DNA from: JBGRQA01 sp041725895
GTDB lineage: Bacteria > Bacteroidota > Bacteroidia > Bacteroidales > Marinifilaceae
Reading direction: 5' to 3'
Length of the DNA stretch: 30,726 bases
NCBI GenBank assembly: GCA_041725895.1
Contig: JBGRQA010000046.1
Span: 1-30,726 of the forward strand
A program made the translations under genes and the position numbers. The notes beneath the pieces are model-generated. The model was not told the DNA's origin. It saw only the letters and a program-made list of their open reading frames with translations, and searched no databases. Each line of letters opens with the position of its first letter. Within the stretch, counting starts at the first letter, position 1. Shown here piece after piece: positions 1 to 6,933 of this stretch.

Positions 1-425
1 TAATGATTCAGAATTGCATTGCTGATGGACGTAGGTTCCAGAGAACCAAAACGGCTGCTCAACCACTCTTCAGATCGTGTGATGGTTCCTACATATTCCG
101 GTCTATCCTTTACAATAGCCAAGGCCGACCAACAAAGCAATGTTGTACTTTGATTGCTGGAACTCTCCACTGTATCGCCCCAGCCCCCATCAACATTTTG
201 ATTGATCACCAACCATTGCAATCCTCTTTCGATTACTTCACTATGTGCTTCCCGATCGTAAATCCATAAAGCAAAAGCAGCAACAGCTGTAGACAAGGCA
301 CTACTAGAAAGATGGCCTTCCCAAAATCCTTGCGAATTTCGACGGGCTAGAATTCGCTGTTCCAGGGAGCCGATAAGTTTTTCAACATTAATGATATTTA
401 TATCTTTCACTTTACTATATTCCAT
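1..425 (-). CDS. Squalene-hopene-cyclase-like terpene cyclase, N-terminal part (runs off window)
   Basis: An open frame begins with ATG at 425 and continues to the left edge without a stop, giving 141 residues of N-terminus. It carries two QW-type repeats of the squalene cyclase/prenyltransferase superfamily: N-S-Q-G-F-W-E-G at residues 30-37, followed by a small-residue helix, and Q-N-V-D-G-G-W-G-D-T at 76-85, followed by another helix. This matches the first alpha/alpha-barrel repeats of squalene-hopene and related class II cyclases, which cyclise linear C30-C35 isoprenoids at the membrane face. The catalytic D-x-D-D motif would lie beyond the window, so activity cannot be judged. The start is four bases after the stop of a 44-aa ORF, suggesting coupled translation. 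Together with the polyprenyl synthase two genes upstream it suggests a cyclic terpenoid product. A non-enzymatic repeat protein remains possible. Confidence 0.75.
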   Translation of the reverse strand, partial: MEYSKVKDINIINVEKLIGSLEQRILARRNSQGFWEGHLSSSALSTAVAAFALWIYDREAHSEVIERGLQWLVINQNVDGGWGDTVESSSNQSTTLLCWSALAIVKDRPEYVGTITRSEEWLSSRFGSLEPTSISNAILNH

Positions 426-429
426 TTGC

Positions 430-564
430 TCAAGTTCCAATTATTTTTTGGCAATGCCCATTCAACAAAATCGAATTTCCTTTTTTAACAAACTTTTCGC
501 GCCTTCGTTCCCGTTTTACATACAGCACCCAAATTCCAAAACCAGTTATAAATATTAGGCTCAT
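430..564 (-). CDS. Possible small membrane protein of 44 aa
   Basis: This frame fits tightly between its neighbours. It starts with ATG 30 nt after the stop of the prenyltransferase-repeat gene and ends with TGA four nucleotides before the ATG of the cyclase-like gene. The predicted peptide has a short hydrophobic N-terminal stretch of about 14-16 residues (M-S-L-I-F-I-T-G-F-G-I-W-V-L-Y-V), then a strongly basic segment (K-R-E-R-R-R-E-K). That is the topology of a single-pass small protein with a cytoplasmic positive tail. An in-frame stop lies just upstream, so the ATG is the only sensible start. No family is recognised. Support is positional and compositional only; it could be a chance frame in a 169-nt gap. 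Confidence 0.45.
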   Translation of the reverse strand: MSLIFITGFGIWVLYVKRERRREKFVKKGNSILLNGHCQKIIGT

Positions 565-594
565 ACGGGACTCTTACTCAATAATCACTACGCA

Positions 595-1587
595 TTAAAG
601 AATTAATCCCAATGCCAAAAGTGCATAGTACGTATACTCACAATCACAGTGCATATCGGCTATACTCCCAAAGAATCCTCCGGAATTATCCCAGTGCATA
701 TTGACAAATTCGGAGCATTTTTCAGCATAAGGAATCATGGATACTCCGGCATGATCAAGAGCCAACAAAGCAGTAGCTGTGGACAGCAAATCAGCAATTG
801 GTAGCTCTTCAGCAACAACAAATCCACCAGGAGCAATCCACCTATTCTTCAACCAGTTAATGGTGGATGAGCAATTCTGCGAACCATCGGCCAGATTCAT
901 AATTAATGCGGCTGAACTTGCAGAAGTTACTCCAGTAGAAGCTCCATTTTCATTGGCAAAAGAACCATCAGAAAGTTGCAATTCCTTGAGCCCTTTCAAA
1001 ACTTCATCCAAGGACAGATCATCCAATTCCAGATCCTGATACAGACACCACACCAAAAAGTTGGCGTAAACGCTACCTTTCTCAGCATTCTTTCGATTGT
1101 GATTAAATCCACCATCCTGCGAACGATAGAAAGCTACAATATCCAGCCAATCCTTTCCCTCCTGCTTTACCTTTCGGATCAACTTTCCCCTGGCTATTTT
1201 TTCGAAAAAGCCAAAAGAGGAAAGAGCTTTACCTCTACTACCGGCTTTTTGTTTCATCTCAATAGCCGAAATTAGCAAAGAACATTGTAGAAGGCTAATT
1301 GCATGCACCAAATCGATTTCATCATTCTTAGCCCAGGATTGCAAAAATAGCCGTTGCTTCTGTACCGGGAGCTCCAACCCCAACACAAAGGAAAGAGAAT
1401 AGCCAAAAACGGAGTAGTAAGGATCCGGTACTCCCCCCCGATTCACAAAACCACCATCCTCATGCAAACCCGATTTCAGAAACCCACAAATGTGTTGTAT
1501 CGCATCATCGCTCAGATTCTGACGGGAATTCTGCAATGCTGCAAGAATAGTTTCGTTACATGTTTTCTTTTGTGTTGTTCTTATCAT
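595..1587 (-). CDS. Prenyltransferase-beta / squalene-oxidase repeat protein
   Basis: A 330-aa protein made of about five alpha/alpha-barrel repeats, each marked by a G-G-F or D-G-S-F motif: H-E-D-G-G-F near residues 42-47, S-Q-D-G-G-F at 156-161, L-S-D-G-S-F at 205-210, A-P-G-G-F at 252-256 and N-S-G-G-F-F at 301-306. The C-terminal C-D-C-E-Y-T-Y-Y-x-L-L-A-L-G resembles the last repeat of protein prenyltransferase beta subunits (D-x-x-H-T-x-Y-x-L-x-G-L), but the zinc-binding histidine position appears to be tyrosine. The length and repeats also fit half of a class II terpene cyclase. No signal peptide is seen. The partner alpha subunit of a true protein prenyltransferase is absent, and the cyclase-like gene lies immediately downstream, so a role in isoprenoid cyclisation, perhaps as a partner subunit, is more likely than protein prenylation. 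The function is inferred. Confidence 0.7.
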   Translation of the reverse strand: MIRTTQKKTCNETILAALQNSRQNLSDDAIQHICGFLKSGLHEDGGFVNRGGVPDPYYSVFGYSLSFVLGLELPVQKQRLFLQSWAKNDEIDLVHAISLLQCSLLISAIEMKQKAGSRGKALSSFGFFEKIARGKLIRKVKQEGKDWLDIVAFYRSQDGGFNHNRKNAEKGSVYANFLVWCLYQDLELDDLSLDEVLKGLKELQLSDGSFANENGASTGVTSASSAALIMNLADGSQNCSSTINWLKNRWIAPGGFVVAEELPIADLLSTATALLALDHAGVSMIPYAEKCSEFVNMHWDNSGGFFGSIADMHCDCEYTYYALLALGLIL

Positions 1588-1693
1588 ATCTTAAATTCTC
1601 TCCGAAAGTATTTTTCTGTGATTAATAGGAAATAATATGTGAAATATTTTACGAAAACATCCACATCATGAACTAATAGCTAATCGTAACTCT

Positions 1694-3292
1694 TTAAATA
1701 ATTTTATTAAGCAATCGTACCAATAAAATCTTCAAGGAAGGATTTCTAATTTCCATCAGAACACTAAGAGCTTTTTGCTTGTATTCCTCCAACATTTTGT
1801 GAGCATCCTGAATTGCCTGCTGAGTTTCAGACCAATTGTGCAATTCTTCCACTGCAACAAAATCTCCCTTTTCAATCCGCCGCAAAAGCTTTTGAGTCTC
1901 TTCCGGAAACTTCTCCCCCAAAAGTGCGATAATCAATGAAGGTTGCAGCATTATCAACCCCTGAGCACTGTTCTCCATAGTAAAATCGTCCAGGTCATCC
2001 TTAATCTGATAGGCAATTCCCAAAGCCTTACTATAGAGACTCAAAATCTCCATCAACGAATCACTACTTTCCGAAACTATCGCCCCAAATTTAAGAGCTA
2101 CATCAAAGGCAGGAGCGGTTTTATTGCTAAAAATCCTAAGAATTTCATGAACAGACAAAGTCTTGGAAGTACGACGCCACAGCAGTTCCTCTCCCTGACC
2201 AAGAGAAAGATCACGATGTCCATGAGCAGCAATGGTCAATAATTTTTTAACCTGATTTCCATCCAGATCGGATTCTGCTATCATTTGATACCCAAAACCG
2301 GTAAGCAAATCACCAATGTTGAGGGCCACCGGGATATTGTACTGTTCATGCAGAGTTGGTTTGCCGTAACGTTCCTGATCCCCATCTGCAATATCATCGT
2401 GTACCAAAGAAGCCTTATGGAAAGCCTCCACTGCCACAGCCAATTTCATTATGGACTCCGCATTGGGAGCATAATTACCACAAAGAGCCTTGTAAACAGC
2501 CACCATTATCAGAGGACGCCATCGTTTACCTCCGGCTTCAAGCCATTGATTGGCTACAGTTGTGGTTTCATTAGAACCAAACAGCTTCTCCAAGTTATCT
2601 GCAAAAAACCACCCTTTTACATCCTCTTGCATTCTCTTTAAATCGATCCATCCATTCCAATTGGATTCACTTCTGATAGGAAGCAATTCGTTGAGCCATT
2701 CCTCATCAACTCGAGAATCCTTGCAATTGGAGTTAAAAAGTGGAATTGCTATGGAGGGTACAGCTTCCTTCACAGCAATAGGAAAAGACCGCTCAAAAGA
2801 ATGTAAACAACCAACACCAATAACGCACTCAACTTTCCCTGAGGCAAGAAGCATGGTTACTGGAGTGGTCCCCTCACTAACAATCACATGATAGCCCAAT
2901 TCTTCAGCTTTTGAAATAATACCTCCAATATGACAGCGCCCGCATTGCTCGCAAAGCAATCCCAGTTCATCAACTTTGGCAGGGCAATCGGTTGAATGGC
3001 TCATACATTTGGGAAGAAGTAAAATCCGGCGATCATAAGGAATCCCTTCCACGATGTGTTTCCAACAATAATTATTGATCATCACCGCCAGCATCTTCTG
3101 ATACAGAAACAGTTCAGGGTGACGTTTAATGATTTCTCCCGAATGATGAATCACCTCCTCTTCCAAAAGAGGAGGAACCAACTCATTTTCGGCAGCATAA
3201 TCCCTAATCAGAGCACGAATCTGCTTCAGCTTTCCTGATGATTGCGGCACCGCATTCCCCAAGTTTATTTTTATTGATTTTTCTCTAAACAT
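1694..3292 (-). CDS. DUF116 - polyprenyl diphosphate synthase fusion
   Basis: A 532-aa two-domain protein. Residues about 60-210 match the DUF116 family. They include L-P-K-C-M-S-H-S-T-D-C-P-A-K, C-E-Q-C-G-R-C-H (114-121), the S-E-G-T-T-P segment and G-V-G-C-L-H-S-F-E-R. The many cysteines (96, 103, 114, 117, 120, 162) suggest a metal or Fe-S site. Residues about 240-532 are a trans-isoprenyl diphosphate synthase: G-G-K-R-W-R-P at 254-260, first aspartate-rich motif D-D-I-A-D at 299-303 with downstream R-Y-G-K-P-T, and second motif D-D-L-D-D at 432-436. Both Mg-binding motifs look intact, so it should condense isopentenyl diphosphate with an allylic diphosphate. Chain length cannot be read reliably. 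It lies 28 nt after the radical SAM gene and upstream of the cyclase-like genes, consistent with precursor supply. What DUF116 adds is unknown; the fusion implies a redox-linked or metal-linked function. Confidence 0.88.
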   Translation of the reverse strand: MFREKSIKINLGNAVPQSSGKLKQIRALIRDYAAENELVPPLLEEEVIHHSGEIIKRHPELFLYQKMLAVMINNYCWKHIVEGIPYDRRILLLPKCMSHSTDCPAKVDELGLLCEQCGRCHIGGIISKAEELGYHVIVSEGTTPVTMLLASGKVECVIGVGCLHSFERSFPIAVKEAVPSIAIPLFNSNCKDSRVDEEWLNELLPIRSESNWNGWIDLKRMQEDVKGWFFADNLEKLFGSNETTTVANQWLEAGGKRWRPLIMVAVYKALCGNYAPNAESIMKLAVAVEAFHKASLVHDDIADGDQERYGKPTLHEQYNIPVALNIGDLLTGFGYQMIAESDLDGNQVKKLLTIAAHGHRDLSLGQGEELLWRRTSKTLSVHEILRIFSNKTAPAFDVALKFGAIVSESSDSLMEILSLYSKALGIAYQIKDDLDDFTMENSAQGLIMLQPSLIIALLGEKFPEETQKLLRRIEKGDFVAVEELHNWSETQQAIQDAHKMLEEYKQKALSVLMEIRNPSLKILLVRLLNKII

Positions 3293-3320
3293 CCTTCAAA
3301 AATTCTTTAGTTCAACACCA

Positions 3321-4514
3321 TCATCCGTAAGCTCCTAAACCGAAAAATGAATTCTTCTTGGCAAATTTGTACAGACGGCTCTTCTCAGGTATCTCCTTTC
3401 CAGGAATATGATGCCCTGCACACGGTCTCATCTTTTTCAATTCAGCAAAAGCAGTATCTCTCTTAGATGAATCCAATGCTTTCAAATCTTCAAGTGTTTC
3501 ATAAAGGTATTCCGGATCCTCCAATAGAATACAGCCTGGTGTTCGATCATTTATCCGTTGGCGCAAATTCCCTATAAAATCGGAATTCTCTATAATGGAT
3601 TCTATATTACTACCATTACCTACATTATCGCGGGCGAACTGAATGGGAGGACAAAATTCAATGTCTCCAGCAGGATTAATATGGTGGCTGAGACCTATAG
3701 CCCCAGGACACAAAGCCTTTCCATTCTCATCCCAATAGGTATCAATAATTATGATTGGGGCCTTGGTACGAATCTCCACCATAAAACGACGAAGTTCCAG
3801 AATCTCTTCCTCTGATAAAGCCAATTCAGTAGTTGGACGAGCACCCACCGGCCGATAGATATAGTACCACAAATAGTGAATACCCTTTTGGATGCAACTG
3901 TTTACAAAATCCTCCGTAACCAGTTCCTTAAAATTGGATTTGCAAACACTTGTGGCTACCCCGGTAATCAAGTTACTATTAATACTAGCCTCTATTCCCG
4001 TCATCGTACGCCCATAAACATTATTGGCTCCACGTCTGATATCACTAACATCTTTCAAACCTTCCACACTAATCAAAGGAGACACATTTCCCAGTTTGTT
4101 AAGCCGAGCTGCAATTTCATTTGAAAGAAGCGTTCCATTGGTGAAAAGTTGGAAGTAACAATCCGGATGCAACTCCATAACATCAAGCAGAAATGGATAC
4201 ATCAATGGTTCACCACCCAACAATCCGAAGAAATAGGATCCTTTTTTCTTACTCGACTCAATAATATTATTTAATGTATCCGGATCCATTCCCCGGGAAT
4301 TGTTCGTCACCGTAACCCAACAGCCCTGACACTTCAAGTTGCACTGACTTGTCACCGAAATCATCATAAAGGCTGGATAGAGTTCTCCATTCTTTAGGCG
4401 CTTCTTATGACGCGCAACAGCCCGCATGCCTTTCCAACCCAAATTATAACTAAACTTCCAAAGAAGTCGAAAATCGACCTCCTTCAACATTCTTTTTCCC
4501 AGAGAAAATACCAT
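3321..4514 (-). CDS. Radical SAM protein with C-terminal cysteines
   Basis: A 397-aa cytoplasmic protein. The radical SAM [4Fe-4S] motif C-N-L-K-C-Q-G-C is at residues 58-65, followed by the glycine-rich G-L-L-G-G-E-P-L motif near 98-105 that binds the SAM methionine moiety. The C-terminal third has scattered cysteines (L-C-P-G-A-I-G, E-F-C-P-P, P-G-C-I-L-L and R-P-C-A-G-H) that could ligate an auxiliary cluster, as in SPASM-like enzymes, although the spacing is not canonical. The basic, aromatic N-terminus (about 45 residues before the core) recalls membrane-associated radical SAM enzymes such as the hopanoid enzyme HpnH, but I cannot assign it to that family. It sits 21 nt after the ferredoxin-like gene, a plausible electron donor, and 28 nt before the polyprenyl synthase. 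A role in modifying an isoprenoid or lipid is therefore a reasonable inference. Confidence 0.85.
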   Translation of the reverse strand: MVFSLGKRMLKEVDFRLLWKFSYNLGWKGMRAVARHKKRLKNGELYPAFMMISVTSQCNLKCQGCWVTVTNNSRGMDPDTLNNIIESSKKKGSYFFGLLGGEPLMYPFLLDVMELHPDCYFQLFTNGTLLSNEIAARLNKLGNVSPLISVEGLKDVSDIRRGANNVYGRTMTGIEASINSNLITGVATSVCKSNFKELVTEDFVNSCIQKGIHYLWYYIYRPVGARPTTELALSEEEILELRRFMVEIRTKAPIIIIDTYWDENGKALCPGAIGLSHHINPAGDIEFCPPIQFARDNVGNGSNIESIIENSDFIGNLRQRINDRTPGCILLEDPEYLYETLEDLKALDSSKRDTAFAELKKMRPCAGHHIPGKEIPEKSRLYKFAKKNSFFGLGAYG

Positions 4515-4535
4515 CTAATTATTCAATTTTCAATG

Positions 4536-5333
4536 TTAGCAACATGTTTTTCCACTCTTCTCATCCTCATCGTTTCCTTGCGTTCTTTTCAAATTACAAG
4601 AACAAGCTTTTCGTTCCTCAACCGCGAGTTTGAACTGATCCTTCTTCAGTAGTGATGTTTTAAAACTACTACGACGGGCACTTAAAACCGAGTACACATC
4701 CTCATTCTGAATCTGCTCAAGGATATTCATTCCTTCCTTACTCTCAAATTCCCCTTCACCCCCATCAATTGGACTATCCTTGTGTTTGGGAAAAATGATG
4801 GCATTTTCAGAACACACTCTCGCACAAGCCGGACACAAATCTTTACAGTTAGCAGGTTCAGCAACAACCACTTTTCCATTTTCATCGGTTGCATAAACTC
4901 CAAAAAGACAAAAATTCAAACATTTCTGACAACCAGTACATCGATCATAGTCAATTACCGGGAACCAGGGCTTCCAATCATCCTGATAAGAAATATTCGA
5001 TACATTCTGATTATCATTTTCCAACCCAGCAACAAGAGTTTCCGTCGATTCGTCCTCTACATGAAAAAAAGAAATATTTTCACTGAGAGAATCTCCAGTA
5101 AACTTAGCAATCAACTTTTGCATAGCCCTTGGTTGGCACCCAAATATCACTGCATTATTTAAATTACAGATTTCCTCTACCTCATACGGATTTTTATGAA
5201 CTGTACCACAGAGGTCTTCAATGTAAGTGTATCCAAGCTTATTATCTCCTAACAACTTCCTCAATTTTTCAATGGAAGCCTTTTCTACTTTGCCGTGATT
5301 TTCACAACCACAAATGAATATTTGTTGTTTCAT
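4536..5333 (-). CDS. Two-cluster 4Fe-4S ferredoxin-like protein
   Basis: 265 aa from the ATG at 5333; a GTG 21 nt upstream is possible but less likely. The central region has the motif C-T-G-C-Q-K-C-L-N-F-C followed by a second group, C-K-D-L-C-P-A-C-A-R-V-C, matching a bacterial dicluster ferredoxin fold. The N-terminus contains F-I-C-G-C, and the extreme C-terminus is also cysteine-rich (C-S-C-N and a terminal C-C), so further metal binding is possible. No signal peptide or membrane span is seen, so it is cytoplasmic. It is tightly linked to the radical SAM gene downstream (21 nt gap) and is a likely electron donor for it. The N-terminal 100 residues, with a possible small-molecule or nucleotide-binding fold, are not recognised. 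The exact partner is inferred. Confidence 0.78.
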   Translation of the reverse strand: MKQQIFICGCENHGKVEKASIEKLRKLLGDNKLGYTYIEDLCGTVHKNPYEVEEICNLNNAVIFGCQPRAMQKLIAKFTGDSLSENISFFHVEDESTETLVAGLENDNQNVSNISYQDDWKPWFPVIDYDRCTGCQKCLNFCLFGVYATDENGKVVVAEPANCKDLCPACARVCSENAIIFPKHKDSPIDGGEGEFESKEGMNILEQIQNEDVYSVLSARRSSFKTSLLKKDQFKLAVEERKACSCNLKRTQGNDEDEKSGKTCC

Positions 5334-5555
5334 AGTTTGTTTCTTTTTAAGCACAAGTCATGAGATCTTATTTTCGAACTCTAACTTAAGGCCCGTTTAT
5401 TCTCCAAGGTGTTCATTAATGAAACTTCACACCATACTAAAACTTATTTAAGAATCATTTAGAAGCCTGATAAGAGAACCTTAAAATTAATCCAGCGACA
5501 ATAAATAAGCTTCCCTGTCATTCTTTGAACACCCTCAATAAAGCAACCTTACTAT

Positions 5556-6770
5556 TTATGATTTTTGCCGAACAGAGTAAGCTAACAATGCATTTCCGTG
5601 ACGAATGTAAAGTATTCCATCATGAATTACCGGATGCGCAAAATGTTCGTTAGTTCCATTTTCAACTTTGAAAGAGCTTACCAATTTCATCTTTTCCGGT
5701 CCTGGGTGAATTAAACCCATTTCCCCCTTTTCATTGTAGCAGTAGATCATGTCATCTGCAAAAATGGTAATTCCCCGGTCAAAGGTAAGCGTGTCCATCA
5801 GCTCACCTGTATTGGTGTTCACCGACATCAAATATCGCTTTCTTTGGCCGGAGCCAATCAAACGGTCACCCAATTTCACAAATCCACCCTGCACATTATC
5901 CAAATCATTGCTCCTCCAAACTTCAGTGATCTGAGTTCCATCCTTGGAGAGCGATAGCTTAACCAATCCATTACCACATGCGGTAGCATAATACAGGGAA
6001 CCATTATCGAAAATGGGGGTATTCCCATGAACATCCGAACCTTTCTTCTGCTTGTGAGTCCACAACAGTTCCCCTGTTTTGGCATCCATTCCCAAAAGGG
6101 CATCATCCGAGAAGGTCACCAGCAGTTTGTGTTCTTCAAAAGGAATCAACAAGGGTGAACAATATGCAGAAATCTCCCCAACTGCTTTACTGGTCCAAAC
6201 CGTTTCTCCTGTGAAGCGATTGAGGGCTACTACGTTATCCTCCTCGCCGCCAGGTGCACAGTATACCAAATCCTCATGCACTAACAGAGATTGGGAGTAA
6301 CCAAAGCGAATGTTCTTTCCCTGGAACTTCTCCAACATATTCAGGCTCCACTTCTTTTCACCATCAATAGCGCTCAAACAGGTTACGTCACCCATACCTG
6401 AATTTACATAGACTAAATCGCCTACTACAGTAGGTGTAGACCGAGATCCGATATAGTTCTTCATCCATTCCTTCCCGTACTGTGACTTCCAAAGGAATTT
6501 TCCCCTCAAATCAAAAGCAAACAAATAACCAGTACTATCAATTTCCCCATTCACAAAAATCTTTTCGGAAGTTACCGTTGGTGCACCATATCCATTTCCA
6601 ATACCTTCGTATTCCCACACCAGTTGCGGACCTTTGGGGGGCCACTGCTTTAAAAGGTTGTTTTCGTGATATATTCCATCCCGCTTATCACCTCTCCACT
6701 GGCTCACTTTTCCCTTTTGATTACAGGAGAAAAGGATCAGAAGCAACGCAAACAAGCTCAAGTTTTTCAT
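5556..6770 (-). CDS. PQQ-like beta-propeller lipoprotein
   Basis: 404 aa. A short signal peptide ends in the lipobox L-I-L-F-S-C, with Cys16 as the predicted lipidation site, so the protein is expected to be anchored in the envelope. After the anchor comes the W-R-G-x-x-R-x-G entry motif, then repeated blades with A-x-x-x-x-T-G-E-x-x-W tryptophan-docking motifs (for example V-A-L-N-R-F-T-G-E-T-V-W and A-K-T-G-E-L-L-W). This is the BamB/PQQ-like eight-blade fold; the family fold does not by itself prove PQQ binding. The C-terminal blade H-P-V-I-H-D-G-I-L-Y-I-R-H is shared with the proteins at 24262 and 25531, so these three are paralogues. It follows the ABC permease by 163 nt. The ligand is unknown; scaffolding or extracytoplasmic redox are the leading options. 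Confidence 0.85.
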   Translation of the reverse strand: MKNLSLFALLLILFSCNQKGKVSQWRGDKRDGIYHENNLLKQWPPKGPQLVWEYEGIGNGYGAPTVTSEKIFVNGEIDSTGYLFAFDLRGKFLWKSQYGKEWMKNYIGSRSTPTVVGDLVYVNSGMGDVTCLSAIDGEKKWSLNMLEKFQGKNIRFGYSQSLLVHEDLVYCAPGGEEDNVVALNRFTGETVWTSKAVGEISAYCSPLLIPFEEHKLLVTFSDDALLGMDAKTGELLWTHKQKKGSDVHGNTPIFDNGSLYYATACGNGLVKLSLSKDGTQITEVWRSNDLDNVQGGFVKLGDRLIGSGQRKRYLMSVNTNTGELMDTLTFDRGITIFADDMIYCYNEKGEMGLIHPGPEKMKLVSSFKVENGTNEHFAHPVIHDGILYIRHGNALLAYSVRQKS

Positions 6771-6877
6771 ATCGTTTCGTTTTTAAGGTTTGTTATTTTT
6801 CAATTCTTCTAACGAATAGAACACAGAACGAACAAATGATACTAATCTATTTCAATTCTAATATTCATTTTTTGAAG

Positions 6878-6898
6878 GTGTAATTTTTCTAATTACAC
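6878..6898. repeat. Small inverted repeat in intergenic gap
   Basis: GTGTAATT and AATTACAC form an 8-bp stem around a 5-nt loop in the 163-nt gap between the ABC permease and the propeller lipoprotein. No T-run follows on either strand, so it is only a weak terminator candidate. The AT-rich sequence beside it (attaatcactactcattac) recurs in other gaps of the block. Confidence 0.4.
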
Positions 6899-6933
6899 AT
6901 TAATCACTACTCATTACACATTCATTTTTATTG

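Noticed and set aside
3..269. Plus-strand 88-aa ORF at the left edge
   Set aside because: It lies opposite the cyclase-like gene, whose frame has clear QW-type repeats.
2930..2955. C-G-R-C-H (a CxxCH haem c pattern) in the DUF116 domain
   Set aside because: The protein has no export signal and the motif lies within a cysteine-rich DUF116 region, so a metal or Fe-S site is more likely than haem c.
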